Source: DAOPXV01 sp964551445 (lineage in GTDB: Bacteria > Muiribacteriota > UBA9980). From it: a stretch of DNA of 64,000 bases. The notes under the pieces were generated by a model that worked only from the letters and a program-made list of their open reading frames with translations, did not search any database and had not been told where the DNA came from. The stretch covers positions 1 through 64,000 of the forward strand of contig CAZKCG010000004.1 in the NCBI GenBank assembly GCA_964551445.1. The letters are read 5' to 3'. Shown here in pieces: positions 45,541 through 55,196 of the stretch. Position numbers and translations under genes: made by a program. Each line of letters starts with the position of its first letter. Position 1 is the first letter of the stretch.

Positions 45541-48396
45541 TTACTTAGAATATTCGAATGTTATGGTCCTGGTGTTGAATGCCCTGCTGTCTTTTATCCT
45601 TATAGTTTCGACACGGATCTGGACGATATGTTTTCTTGTACCGATTTCCGAAGCGTTCCAGGAGATCGATTTAGTCCCCGTGCCGCTGTATTTATAGACC
45701 TGCGCGGCGCCGCTGTAAGCGGTAGGTTCAGCAAGGGCGAATTCTGTCGTAGAAGTGCTCCTGTAAAGGTTGACGGACGATGTATCGTCGTAATAAAACC
45801 TCATATGCATCTTATTTCTGAAAACGCCCTCGTCACTGGACATAATGTCGGCCTTGAGGTCGAATGTCACGGACTGGCCGGCCGATAGCGAAGCAGGAGG
45901 GGAGGTCCAGGTGTAATTGCTCAGGCAGTAATGCTCTTTGGTCTGATAGATCGGGTTCATGGCACCGTCATAATCGACGATCAGTTTTTCAGTCCAGTCG
46001 ATCGAGCTCGAAAGCGGGTTCGAGTGCAGTAACTTGTAAGGCTCGGTGGCGACCGGGTTTGTGAAATACTGATAATATGTGTTGCGCAGTTTGTATGAAT
46101 TGTCGGACACGACCGGGGCGTCCTTGACCCTCGCCGTGAAATTGACGGTGGCCGATCCGTTGTAGGGCGCTACGGCTTTTCTGTTAACGATCATGAATTT
46201 TATCGGGCTGTCGTCGTTCGTGGCGTATTCTGATTCCACTCCGTTTTTGATCTCGGCGAAATATTCAGCTCCGGCCGAAGTCGCCTTGTAGGCAAGGACG
46301 GTGACGTCAGGCGCAAGTGTCGCGTCCCATTCGAACATCGCCACGACGCTTGCTACGGCCGGCCATGTGGCGGGGTCCGACGGCTTCACGGAGAACGTTA
46401 CGAAGCGCGCGGAAAGGTCCTTTACTGCTATCGAGTAAGATTTCGGCACGTCCGTGACGGCGGTAAACTGAGCGCGATAGTTCGGGACGTCGAGAGATAG
46501 TACCTGCGCGATCGTGGGAAAAACTACGCCGGAATATACGCTTCCTGTAATATAACTTTTGCAGAAATTAAGCCATGCGGCGGAAAGCGTTGTGTCAGCC
46601 GATATGGAAAGGGCTGTCTTGAGGGCCTCGCAGGGCGCGATGGATGAGTTATTTATGGCGCGCTGGTTGTAAATGTGTTTTATTACGCTGTTTCCATAAG
46701 TTCGCGTCAGGAAGGTCAAAAGCATCGAGGATCCGTATCCCTGCTCCTGGGCGTTGGAATAGTCACCAGCCGTCGCCGGCGTCTCGAGCCCGCCTCGGGT
46801 CATGAAAGTCCAGTTTTCGCTGGAATTGGCGGGGTCTTCGACGTTAGGTTTCACGGTGCCGGGAATGTAGGTGGGATCACTTATGACAAGCCGCTCGAAC
46901 CACGTCGCCGACGCCTCGTCCATCCAGGTCCAGGCGAAACTTACTGCGCCGTAATTATAGGAGGTGAGTATATGGAACGCTTCGTGGGCGAGTGTTGCCT
47001 TCATGACGGTGAGATCGGCCGAAGAGCGGAACCTGTTAGGGTTTAGTGCGATGTAATGCCATCCGTACATCGCAACATTTACCGGGTGAAAGGAATTGTT
47101 CTGAACGGCTACGCCGATCCTCTGCGTGTCGCCGAGGAACTCCCAGGGCGAGAATACGACCTCGATCTTATCCTTGACACGGGTCCAGTCGAGGCCCGTG
47201 TCCGTTCCGGCCCTGGCGTAAATGTCGCTTATGGTCTTCATAAGTTCGGTGTGGCCTGAAAATTTCTCGATCGAACGGCAATAGGTGAGCGAGAATTTTC
47301 CACTTGCGTCATCAATCGTTGCCCAGTCGGCCGTCGCCGTAAGCTTCGCCTCGATGACGCCGCCTGCTCCCGTATCGTGTGAGGGCGCGGCCGTGGCAGG
47401 ACCGCTGAGAGGCTGGTCGCTGCGCGGAACGACGAATGTGAGCTTTCCGTCTGCGGCCGTGCCCTTGATAAGAGAGGAACGCAGCGTTGCGTCGGTGTAT
47501 TTCAAAAGAAGATAAACATCACCGGCTATTGCGGATGACGTAGCGTCTAACGATATCGTGACGTCGGCGGAGCGCGTAGCCGGCAGTCCTGAAAGCGTGT
47601 ACGTGCCGCTAATTACAGGAACGTCCGTGAAAACCGGCGCATCGGTCTTCGCCAGGCTGATCTGAGCGGTGGCAGCGAAAGCGCCCGCCGGAACTTTTAT
47701 TGATATACCAGACGCCGCCGCCGTGCCGCCGCCCGTTCCGATCGAGGCGGTAGTTGTGCCAGTGATCGGGGGCGTGACCGTGCCGCTTCCAAAACTCATT
47801 ATAGTTCTGTCAATAGTGAAGGTCGTATCATTTTCAAGATTTAGATAATAAGCCTGCCCGGCCGTTACCGCAGGGTCTATGCCGTCTGAAAGCACGGGGA
47901 TTCCGGCGGCGTCCTTCGCTACCTGAATGAATGTTCCGGAAGCGTTGCTCCATTTGTAGATCGTCCTGATAACCGGGTACTTTTTCATAAGCCCTGAAAA
48001 TGTTATTGTTTCGGGCGCCCACGAAAATCCGACCAGGTTGTATCCCGCTTTAAGAGATATAGGACTCATGGCCGTCCATGCCGATTCGGCCAGGTAAGGG
48101 TTTAAGTCCGAGTTCATCTTGAAGATGTATCCGCGGCCGCGCGCGAACGTGGCGAGAGAGCCCTCTTTCGCGCTCAAAAAGCTTCCGGCGGAAGCACTGT
48201 AAGAATATATGTCGTCGCATTTAGCGCCCATATCGGCAAGGAGCGAGGCCGGAGTTATATAAGGAGTTATGCTGAAGCTCACAAAATTGAATCCCTGCTT
48301 GAGGAACAGGACCTGGCTGCCTTGAGCGAAAGCGTTCTGAATAAGGCCAGATAATAGGATGATGAAGGTGGCAAGAAAGAACGATTTTTTTCTCAT
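45541..48396 (-). CDS. Secreted HEXXH (gluzincin-like) putative metalloprotease
   Basis: A 951-residue exported protein. A clear Sec signal peptide (about 1-24, ending NAFAQG) is followed by a repeat-like region (about 30-200) in which LKQGFNFVSFSITP and LKAGYNLVGFSWAP start two similar modules. Beta-rich segments with Ser, Thr, Gly and Ala follow. Near residues 468-475 lies LAHEAFHIL, a HEXXH zinc motif, with DEASATWFE about 20 residues on supplying a likely third ligand Glu. The last 400 residues are beta-sandwich-like. G+C is visibly higher than in flanking genes. It sits between two direct repeats, suggesting arrival or rearrangement. The substrate is unknown. Confidence 0.75.
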   Translation of the reverse strand: MRKKSFFLATFIILLSGLIQNAFAQGSQVLFLKQGFNFVSFSITPYITPASLLADMGAKCDDIYSYSASAGSFLSAKEGSLATFARGRGYIFKMNSDLNPYLAESAWTAMSPISLKAGYNLVGFSWAPETITFSGLMKKYPVIRTIYKWSNASGTFIQVAKDAAGIPVLSDGIDPAVTAGQAYYLNLENDTTFTIDRTIMSFGSGTVTPPITGTTTASIGTGGGTAAASGISIKVPAGAFAATAQISLAKTDAPVFTDVPVISGTYTLSGLPATRSADVTISLDATSSAIAGDVYLLLKYTDATLRSSLIKGTAADGKLTFVVPRSDQPLSGPATAAPSHDTGAGGVIEAKLTATADWATIDDASGKFSLTYCRSIEKFSGHTELMKTISDIYARAGTDTGLDWTRVKDKIEVVFSPWEFLGDTQRIGVAVQNNSFHPVNVAMYGWHYIALNPNRFRSSADLTVMKATLAHEAFHILTSYNYGAVSFAWTWMDEASATWFERLVISDPTYIPGTVKPNVEDPANSSENWTFMTRGGLETPATAGDYSNAQEQGYGSSMLLTFLTRTYGNSVIKHIYNQRAINNSSIAPCEALKTALSISADTTLSAAWLNFCKSYITGSVYSGVVFPTIAQVLSLDVPNYRAQFTAVTDVPKSYSIAVKDLSARFVTFSVKPSDPATWPAVASVVAMFEWDATLAPDVTVLAYKATSAGAEYFAEIKNGVESEYATNDDSPIKFMIVNRKAVAPYNGSATVNFTARVKDAPVVSDNSYKLRNTYYQYFTNPVATEPYKLLHSNPLSSSIDWTEKLIVDYDGAMNPIYQTKEHYCLSNYTWTSPPASLSAGQSVTFDLKADIMSSDEGVFRNKMHMRFYYDDTSSVNLYRSTSTTEFALAEPTAYSGAAQVYKYSGTGTKSISWNASEIGTRKHIVQIRVETIRIKDSRAFNTRTITFEYSK

Positions 48397-48704
48397 TTTG
48401 ATCCTCCTAAATATTTTGGATGCCTGCCGGAAGGTCCGGACATCTTGAAATTTATTAATTTAAAGCAAAGAGTTTTTAATTTTACTTAGCTATAATCAGA
48501 ATTAATTTGGTGTTAATTGTATATCATAAAATAGGAAATATTTCAATATGCAGTAAAATATGTACACTGTAAAAGACATGCGTCGTAAAAGAACCGACTT
48601 TTTTATTCAGGCGATAATTTTCGCGCTAAATAATAGGTCTTGTTATTTACTTTTAGGTGTTTTGTAGTAGAATTCATAAGTATAGGGTAAACAATAAGTA
48701 GAGT
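48397..48704. other. AT-rich spacer upstream of the secreted metalloprotease gene
   Basis: A 308-bp gap. I see only the ribosome-binding site AGGAGGAT just before the metalloprotease ATG and AT-rich possible -10 sequences near 48518-48530. No gene, repeat or RNA is evident. Confidence 0.5.
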
Positions 48705-49109
48705 TTAAAATTCCATTATGTAAAAATATATCCCGTTTTTATCTTCAGCCGGAGTGTTATTATTTTTATGGTTTTTAAAGACCGAATAATAATTTCCGGC
48801 CCATTTTCCAAATAAAGCCAGTAATACGAACGGGTAGAGAAAAAAGAAGATGACGCTTAAGAAAAATGAGACTATAGCGATGATAGCGTTCCTTAAAAAA
48901 ATGAAAGGCCCTGCTCCAGACCTGATCTTATCTATGAAAACCGCGGCCGCCCAAAGGCAAAGTATAGCCAGCCACCACTTATAGAAAGGAAAATACATCC
49001 AGATCATTTCATCGACGCAGGTTATACATGCGAGGGCCGGCCTTACGCAAAATATGACCGGGGTAATAAAGGCGGCTGTAAATATAAAAAATTTGTTTAT
49101 TAAGACCAT
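48705..49109 (-). pseudogene. Truncated duplicate of the membrane protein gene
   Basis: Encodes the same first 124 residues as 44433-45227, then departs at 48735 into ten unrelated residues and a stop. It lacks the last membrane helix and the whole helical domain. It is probably non-functional, although the ribosome-binding site and start are intact. Confidence 0.85.
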
Positions 49110-49409
49110 AGATATTTCCCCCGGTAAAGTTAGAACAATATGAAGGAATTTACCATTTCTATTTTAATTCTATTTTATAACCTGCAATTTTGCAATATTA
49201 ATTTGATCATTTGACGGATTGTTCGGCAATGTAATTATATATTCAAAAATAAACCCGGGCTTTTAATCAATAAAACCCGGGTTTGGACCAATTTATCTAT
49301 TTAATTTTTTTCTTATGTGATTCTATTATTTTCCGCTCATGCCGCCGCGCCCTAATTCTTCGGCCGTAGTGGAAGCGGGAGCCTGAAAGCCTTCGGGTTT
49401 GGGGGCCGC
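48735..49409. repeat. 675-bp direct repeat, right copy
   Basis: Partner of 44853-45527 in the same orientation. Together they bracket the 951-residue protein gene, giving a 3.9-kb unit. Near-identity means the duplication is recent or an assembly artefact. Confidence 0.92.
49251..49284 (-). terminator. Hairpin terminator (right repeat copy)
   Basis: Same AAACCCGGG/CCCGGGTTT hairpin as at 45369-45402, here 42 bp beyond the intact thioredoxin-like gene, where it can end that transcript. Confidence 0.75.
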
Positions 49410-50156
49410 TGAAGCCGCGTTCTGTACCGCGCCAGTATTATTGACGCCGCAGCCGGGAGTTGAGTTATTGCAGTTAGAAGCGTTTGCGCCGCTGTTAGTC
49501 GAACATCCGCCGGTAAATATTGATTTAACCGTATCGACGGCCTTTTTAAAGAAGTTTTTAATTTTTGAGAAGAAACCGCCGGATTTGCCTTCTTTTGTGA
49601 ACGAGCGGAAGAAATTTTTGATTTTGTTGATTATTCCCTTGTTGCAATATTTTTTAACCGTTTCGGTTATCTGCGCCGTATTGATGCAATCGGTCTGTGA
49701 ACTCGAACTGACGGGGGCCGTTACGCATCCGGCTTCCGTTGATGAACTCTGCGCCGTTTCATTCGCTGAAGCGGCGGCCGGCTGATCCGCCGTTATCGAA
49801 TTTTCGGAAATGGTCTGTGAAAGGGCGCCTATAGTGGAAGAACCGGCCGTGGAAGAATTATTATTCGCGTTAATTCCGGGCGCGGCGGACTTTATGTTAT
49901 TTTCTATCTTTGCGGCGAGGCCTGAAGAATAGCCGTTGATCCTCTTATCTCCTACAACGATCGTAGGAAGTTTTGTGACTTTGAATTTATTTACCATGTC
50001 CTGGTTTTTTGTAACGTCGACCTTGATTATTTCAACGCTTGAGCCGTATTTAGCGTCGATCTCAGCGAAATCGGCGGCGGCGCGCTTGCATAAAGCGGGT
50101 ATAAAAGTGCTAAAAATACAAAACCCGCATGTATTAAAAAACGGGTTAATTTTCAT
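49326..50156 (-). CDS. Thioredoxin-like protein with long low-complexity tail
   Basis: About 276 residues. The first 85 resemble thioredoxin: EIIKVDVTKNQDMVNKFKVTKLPTIVV includes the cis-proline region. The usual CxxC place reads PALCK, with only one Cys; another pair, CGFC, lies ten residues earlier. The remainder is rich in Ser, Thr, Asn and Ala, with a basic amphipathic stretch (KIKNFFKKAVDTVKSIF) and a Cys/Asn-rich end. The 5' end overlaps a hairpin, AACCCG...CGGGTT, so the true start is uncertain; ATG 50156 has no good ribosome-binding site. Its 3' end is duplicated at 45444-45527. It diverges from recQ. Confidence 0.55.
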   Translation of the reverse strand: MKINPFFNTCGFCIFSTFIPALCKRAAADFAEIDAKYGSSVEIIKVDVTKNQDMVNKFKVTKLPTIVVGDKRINGYSSGLAAKIENNIKSAAPGINANNNSSTAGSSTIGALSQTISENSITADQPAAASANETAQSSSTEAGCVTAPVSSSSQTDCINTAQITETVKKYCNKGIINKIKNFFRSFTKEGKSGGFFSKIKNFFKKAVDTVKSIFTGGCSTNSGANASNCNNSTPGCGVNNTGAVQNAASAAPKPEGFQAPASTTAEELGRGGMSGK

Positions 50157-50179
50157 CGAAAATATTTTCGATAAATTAA

Positions 50180-50208
50180 TTGACACTCCATGTTTTTTCT
50201 GATATAAT
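50180..50208 (+). promoter_or_regulatory. Consensus sigma70 promoter of recQ
   Basis: TTGACA (50180-50185) and TATAAT (50203-50208), both perfect, with a 17-base spacer. Transcription should begin near 50215, only about 7 bases before the ATG at 50222, so the mRNA is leaderless or nearly so. Confidence 0.85.
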
Positions 50209-50221
50209 CGCGCACTATATT

Positions 50222-52060
50222 ATGTTAACTTATCCGCTGCAACTAATGAAACAATATTTCGGCTATTCCGAGTTCAGGGACGGCCAGTCCGAGCTTATCT
50301 CGGCTATTATTTCCGGCCGCGACGCGCTCGGGATAATGCCTACCGGCGCCGGTAAATCCCTGTGTTTCCAGATCCCGGCGCTGATGGCCGAAGGCACCGT
50401 TATCGTCGTCTCTCCGCTGATATCGCTTATGAAGGACCAGGTCGAGGCGCTCCGGCAGGCTGGGCTTCCGGCCGCTTTCATAAACAGCACTCTTACCGCT
50501 TCCGAATATAGAAAGATCGAGAGCGAAGCTTTAAAAGGAACTTACAAGTTGATTTATATAGCCCCGGAACGGCTTGAAAATCCGAATTTTTTCCGATTTT
50601 TAAACGACATATCGGTGACAATGGTCACGATCGATGAGGCGCACTGCGTATCTCAATGGGGCCATGATTTCCGCCCGAGCTATCTCAAGATCGCCGACAT
50701 GATCCAATCCTTCAAGAATAAGCCGGTCGTTTCAGCTTTTACGGCCACCGCCACGCCTCTTGTCAAAGACGATATAGTGAAACTTCTTAAATTGCATAAC
50801 CCCGTCACCGTCGTCACCGGATTCGACCGCAAAAACCTTTATTTCGAGGTCAACCGGCCTGACAACAAATCCGATTTCACCATTGACTACGTGCGAAAAA
50901 ACGCCGGTAAATGCGGCATTATCTATTGCATCACCCGCAAGCTCGTAGAAAGCGTATGCGAAAAATTACAGGCATTCGGCATCAACGCCGTCAGATATCA
51001 CGCGGGCCTTTCTCAGAAAGAGCGAAAAACCGCCCAGGAACAGTTCAGCTACGACCAGGCCGGCGTTATCGTCGCCACCAACGCTTTCGGAATGGGTATA
51101 GACAAATCGAACGTGAGATACGTCCTTCATTACAACATGCCTAAAAATATTGAAAGTTATTATCAGGAAGCCGGAAGGGCCGGGCGTGACGGTGAAAAAG
51201 CCGAATGCGTAATGCTTTTTTCGGGCTCGGACATAATAATGAATAAATTTTTGATCGAAAACAGCGATAAAGACTCGGCCGGAGCAACGCGCACGGATAA
51301 AAGCCACGAAATGCGGAAATTATCTCAGATGATCGAATATTGCGCTTCATCATCGTGCCTGAGAAGCTACGTTTTGAGTTATTTTGGCGAAAAACCCGGA
51401 GACAAAGGCTGCGGAAACTGCGGAAGCTGCCTGAACGATACCGAACTTTCGGATATGACGGATCAGTCTAAAAAGATCCTTTCGTGTATATGTCTTATGG
51501 GCGGCCGTTTTGGGACGACATTTGTGACGGAAGTGCTTCGTGGTGTGAATCCGGAGCGCTCGGAGGAATTCGGTTTTAACAAACTTCCCGTATACGGAGT
51601 GATGAAAGACGCTTCCGCCGGCGCTATAAAAGATATGATATCACTTCTGGCCGCGGACGGATACATAAAAATAGACGACAGCCAGTACCGCACACTTTCT
51701 TTATGCGAAAAAGCCGAGAACGCTTTAAAAACCGGTGAAAAAATATTAATTAAATATAAAGAACCGGTCAAAACCAGAGTTTTACGCAAATTTCCGCCTG
51801 CCGCGGCCGCGGTCGAAACATCCGTCGATGCTAAACTTTTTGACAGGCTTAAAGCGCTTCGCCGCGAACTTGCCGATAAACAGCGCGTGCCGCCTTATCT
51901 GATATTTTCCGACGCGGCGTTGAACGGCATGTGTAAAACGCTGCCTTCGACTGATGCGGGATTTTTAGAGGTCAGCGGCGTCGGACAGACCAAACTGAAA
52001 CAATACGGCAAAATTTTTATGGCTGAGATCAAGCGGTTCACATCTGAAAAACGGCATTAA
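50222..52060 (+). CDS. recQ: ATP-dependent DNA helicase RecQ
   Basis: A 612-residue 3'-5' helicase. Motif 0 region YFGYSEFRDGQ, Walker A MPTGAGKS, and DEAHCVSQWGHDFRPSY (DEAH plus the aromatic loop) are clear, as are the later motif VATNAFGMGIDK and the arginine-finger region QEAGRAGRDG. The RecQ zinc module has CLRSYVLSYFGE and CGNCGSC. A winged-helix domain and a C-terminal HRDC domain (about 535-612) complete the standard form. A longer frame upstream would start inside the -35 box, so I start at ATG 50222; an ATG at 50246 is an alternative. A small membrane protein gene follows by 19 bp. Confidence 0.95.
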   Translation: MLTYPLQLMKQYFGYSEFRDGQSELISAIISGRDALGIMPTGAGKSLCFQIPALMAEGTVIVVSPLISLMKDQVEALRQAGLPAAFINSTLTASEYRKIESEALKGTYKLIYIAPERLENPNFFRFLNDISVTMVTIDEAHCVSQWGHDFRPSYLKIADMIQSFKNKPVVSAFTATATPLVKDDIVKLLKLHNPVTVVTGFDRKNLYFEVNRPDNKSDFTIDYVRKNAGKCGIIYCITRKLVESVCEKLQAFGINAVRYHAGLSQKERKTAQEQFSYDQAGVIVATNAFGMGIDKSNVRYVLHYNMPKNIESYYQEAGRAGRDGEKAECVMLFSGSDIIMNKFLIENSDKDSAGATRTDKSHEMRKLSQMIEYCASSSCLRSYVLSYFGEKPGDKGCGNCGSCLNDTELSDMTDQSKKILSCICLMGGRFGTTFVTEVLRGVNPERSEEFGFNKLPVYGVMKDASAGAIKDMISLLAADGYIKIDDSQYRTLSLCEKAENALKTGEKILIKYKEPVKTRVLRKFPPAAAAVETSVDAKLFDRLKALRRELADKQRVPPYLIFSDAALNGMCKTLPSTDAGFLEVSGVGQTKLKQYGKIFMAEIKRFTSEKRH

Positions 52061-52079
52061 AAAGAGTTAATTTAACCAT

Positions 52080-52574
52080 ATGTTCAAAACCACTCTTACG
52101 GCGGTCTTTTTATCCATAAATATCGCGCTTCAGATAATGGGTTTTCCAAAGCTTATTACCGGCGTCATAGTAAATTCAATTTACATATTATTATATTTAT
52201 CAGCCGATATCAAAAGCGTTGTAATGCTGGCTGTATTGACGCCGTCAATAGCTTTTTTCACCGGGCATCTTCCGCCTTTCATGGTGCCCGTGGCGCCTTT
52301 CATAGCTTTCGGCAATATTTCAATGGTCTTATGCTATCATTTTCTAAAAGATAAAAAAAAAGCAGCCAGAATTATCGCGCCGGCCTTTTTAAAGGCTTTG
52401 ATAATAGGCGTTTCAGGGGCTCTTCTGGCTGATCGGATAGCCGGAGATACGGCGTCTAAAATGGCTTTTCATGTAGTTATCGTGATACAGTTCTTTACGG
52501 CCGTGCCCGGGATCTATCTGGGTGAGTATCTCAATTTCAGGATTTCTAAAACAAAACAACCTCATTCAAAATAA
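52080..52574 (+). CDS. Small integral membrane protein, possibly ECF-transporter S-component-like
   Basis: A 164-residue protein with about five hydrophobic helices (about 5-22, 26-45, 48-62, 68-90, 100-120 and 130-152, some merging). The pattern, including HLPPFMVPVAPFIAFGN and a short basic loop DKKKAAR, resembles substrate-binding S components of energy-coupling-factor vitamin transporters. I cannot identify the substrate. It is 19 bp after recQ and likely shares its promoter, although no functional link is obvious. It could also be an unrelated small membrane family. Confidence 0.5.
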   Translation: MFKTTLTAVFLSINIALQIMGFPKLITGVIVNSIYILLYLSADIKSVVMLAVLTPSIAFFTGHLPPFMVPVAPFIAFGNISMVLCYHFLKDKKKAARIIAPAFLKALIIGVSGALLADRIAGDTASKMAFHVVIVIQFFTAVPGIYLGEYLNFRISKTKQPHSK

Positions 52575-52951
52575 TTCATATTTTATTTTTGAGGTTCTTT
52601 GGTGTTTAAATTACAATGGGATTGCTTCGACACGATCGCTAATGACATGGTAACTAATTAATATCGTTTGCTATAGAACAAAGATTCTACCTTTTTGAGT
52701 GTAAACGGCTGTAAGTTGACGCATTCGCCATTAATGCAGCGTACTTCGGGTTCCCTGGCATCCGCGCAACCAGCGCCTTCATGCTCGCATCGTCTATGGT
52801 TGGCGTTACTTAAAGCCTCAGGGTGCCGCGCAAATAAAGCGGCTCGAGTTAGAGGCGAAATACATTGAAATTTTAATTTATTTTGTGTTATCATTATGCG
52901 GATAAAATTAACTTCAGTTATAAAATTTTTTATATAAATATGGAGGAATAT
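52575..52951. other. Intergenic region with possible degraded repeat
   Basis: A 377-bp gap with no gene I accept. Around 52617-52650, GGGATTGCTTCGACACGATCGCTAATGACA looks like a worn palindromic intergenic repeat. The 52710-52860 part is GC-richer, resembling the 30.3-30.7 kb repeat cluster in texture but without a clear identical block. A GGAGGA ribosome-binding site (52942-52947) belongs to the next gene. Confidence 0.4.
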
Positions 52952-55159
52952 ATGCTTAATCCGGTAAATTTTAAAAGGTTAAAACAAATAAGCGCTTTGT
53001 TATCAATAGCTTTTTTCATTGTCATAGTCGTTATATCGCCTGTTCCCGCCCAGGAAAAGGTCAGCGTAAAATTCTCTTATTCGCCTAACGTCAGCGCTCA
53101 ATCGGTATCTGTGGCTGGAAGTTTCAACGACTGGAATAAAACCGCTTCGCCAATGAAGGAAGCGGCCGGCGGTTTATGGGAAACCGAGATACCCGTCACG
53201 GCCGGCGCTCATCAGTATAAATTCGTCATCAACGGCGAAGTATGGGTCGCGGACCCGGCTAACAAAGAGACATGCGAAGACGGGCAGGGCGGAAAAAACA
53301 GCGTTTTGAACGCGGGCGAAGACCTTTATAAGAAAATTTCAGCGATGTCGCCTGACGATGACGCGATAGACGCCGAAGGGCTTTCGCATAAGCAGTCCGA
53401 GGTCAAGTATATTGATTTTATAGATGATAAAACGGTAAGGATAATTCTTCGCACTTTTAAAAACGATGTCAGCTCTGCGTCGCTGGCTGTTTTGAAAAAA
53501 GCGTCAAAACTATATTCGCCCGCCGTAATGACAAAATACGCGAGCGACGGTATATATGATTACTATAAAACATATATAGATGACGCCGATTCGACGACGG
53601 TTTATCTGTTTTTCGTAGATTCCGGAAAAAACGGCAAACACTATGGATATAAAGGCGTTTTTGAGCCGGGAAAATCGAATAAGTTGTCGGATAATGCGTT
53701 CAAGGTACCGGACCCTCTTTTTAAAAATATGAACAAGGCTTACTGGTGGCCGGACGCCGTGTTCTATCAGATATTTCCCGACCGTTTCCGCGACGGCGAT
53801 CCCGCGCTCAATCAGAAATTCGTTATGCCATGGGGGTCTAAACCGGTCAACGATAATTTCATGGGCGGCGATCTTGCCGGAATAAAACAGAAGCTTTCGC
53901 ATATAAAAGATCTCGGGGTTAACGCAATATACTTAAATCCGATATTTCAATCGAACTCCAACCATAAATACGATACTATAGACTATTTTAAGATAGATCC
54001 GGTTCTTGGAACCGAGGAAACCTTCAAGGGACTTTTAAAAGAAGCTCATTCGAAAGGGATCAAGGTAATATTAGACGGCGTTTTCAACCACACTTCAACC
54101 GATTTTTTCGCGTTCGACGACGTTAAGAAACTCGGCGAAAAAAGCAGATACAGCGCGTGGTATAACTTCAAGAGTTTTCCCGTGAATATGCAGAAACCGA
54201 ACTATGACTGCTGGTGGAATATAGGGTCGCTTCCGAAATTAAACATTAAAAACACCGACGTTTATAACTACCTTCTTACGATCCCTGAATACTGGATGAA
54301 AACGGGTATAGACGGCTTCAGGCTCGACGTTCCGAATGAACTTCCGCACTCGTTCTGGAAGGATTTCAGAAAGATCGTTAAAAATCAAATGAAAGACGCT
54401 TATATCGTCGGGGAGATATGGGCCGACGGTTCGCCCTGGCTTTCGGGCGATCAATTCGACGCCGTCATGAATTATAAGCTCAGGAACCAGATAATATCGT
54501 TTTTCGTGAAGCGCGAGATAAGCCCCTTAAAGTTAGACGAAATGCTATCTGAAAATAAAACGGGACTTTCCGAATCGGCGTTCTTCTCCATGATGAATAT
54601 GTTGGATTCTCACGACACACCGAGGTTTTTGACGGTGTGCGGCGGCGATATATCCGTATTCAAATCAGCGCTTGCTTTCGTTATGTGCTATCCCGGCGCT
54701 CCATCGATATATTACGGAGACGAGATCGGACTGACGGGCGAAAAAGACCCTGACAACAGAAAGTGCATGATGTGGAACGAAAAAGAATGGAACAAAGATA
54801 TATATGATTTTTATAAAAAGATAATAGCCGTCAGAAACGAAAATATAGAACTCAGGCGCGGCGATATTTTCACGCTTGCCGCTGAAAAAGACTCTAAAAT
54901 ATATGCCTTTGTAAGGGTATATAAAAACGCCGCTTCGGTTTGTATCTTTAATCAGGACGATAAAAATTCCCGCGAATTTTCGATCGAGTCCGGCAGGATA
55001 TTAAAACTTCTCAATATCAAAAGAAGCGCCGTTAAAAAAATAATGGTGAGCGAACCGTTAATTGGAAAAGACAGCGAAAAGGAACTCGGCAGAGGCTCGT
55101 CGTTCAAAGCGTCTATCCCCGCCAAAGGTTTCTGGATCTATAAGTTTTGTCAGTTTTAA
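52952..55159 (+). CDS. Exported GH13 alpha-amylase-family enzyme with CBM48 domain
   Basis: A 735-residue secreted glycoside hydrolase. A signal peptide (about 1-33, ending PVPAQEK) is followed by a CBM48-type domain (VSVAGSFNDWN, AHQYKFVINGEVWVADP). A linker domain leads to the catalytic barrel starting YWWPDAVFYQIFPDRFRDGD. GH13 catalytic residues are Asp459 (DGFRLDV), Glu488 (VGEIW) and Asp555 (LDSHDTPRF). The layout resembles cyclomaltodextrinase/neopullulanase enzymes that cut alpha-glucans. I start at ATG 52952 after GGAGGA; upstream in-frame codons lie outside the signal sequence. It is monocistronic, ending 37 bp from a convergent gene. Confidence 0.92.
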   Translation: MLNPVNFKRLKQISALLSIAFFIVIVVISPVPAQEKVSVKFSYSPNVSAQSVSVAGSFNDWNKTASPMKEAAGGLWETEIPVTAGAHQYKFVINGEVWVADPANKETCEDGQGGKNSVLNAGEDLYKKISAMSPDDDAIDAEGLSHKQSEVKYIDFIDDKTVRIILRTFKNDVSSASLAVLKKASKLYSPAVMTKYASDGIYDYYKTYIDDADSTTVYLFFVDSGKNGKHYGYKGVFEPGKSNKLSDNAFKVPDPLFKNMNKAYWWPDAVFYQIFPDRFRDGDPALNQKFVMPWGSKPVNDNFMGGDLAGIKQKLSHIKDLGVNAIYLNPIFQSNSNHKYDTIDYFKIDPVLGTEETFKGLLKEAHSKGIKVILDGVFNHTSTDFFAFDDVKKLGEKSRYSAWYNFKSFPVNMQKPNYDCWWNIGSLPKLNIKNTDVYNYLLTIPEYWMKTGIDGFRLDVPNELPHSFWKDFRKIVKNQMKDAYIVGEIWADGSPWLSGDQFDAVMNYKLRNQIISFFVKREISPLKLDEMLSENKTGLSESAFFSMMNMLDSHDTPRFLTVCGGDISVFKSALAFVMCYPGAPSIYYGDEIGLTGEKDPDNRKCMMWNEKEWNKDIYDFYKKIIAVRNENIELRRGDIFTLAAEKDSKIYAFVRVYKNAASVCIFNQDDKNSREFSIESGRILKLLNIKRSAVKKIMVSEPLIGKDSEKELGRGSSFKASIPAKGFWIYKFCQF

Positions 55160-55196
55160 TTGTGTTTTTCGGATAATTTAAGACCCGCAGGCATCA

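Noticed and set aside
48735..49409. Direct repeat as an insertion sequence
   Set aside because: It carries no transposase and no terminal inverted repeats, and its content is parts of two ordinary genes; duplication or integration by homology fits better.
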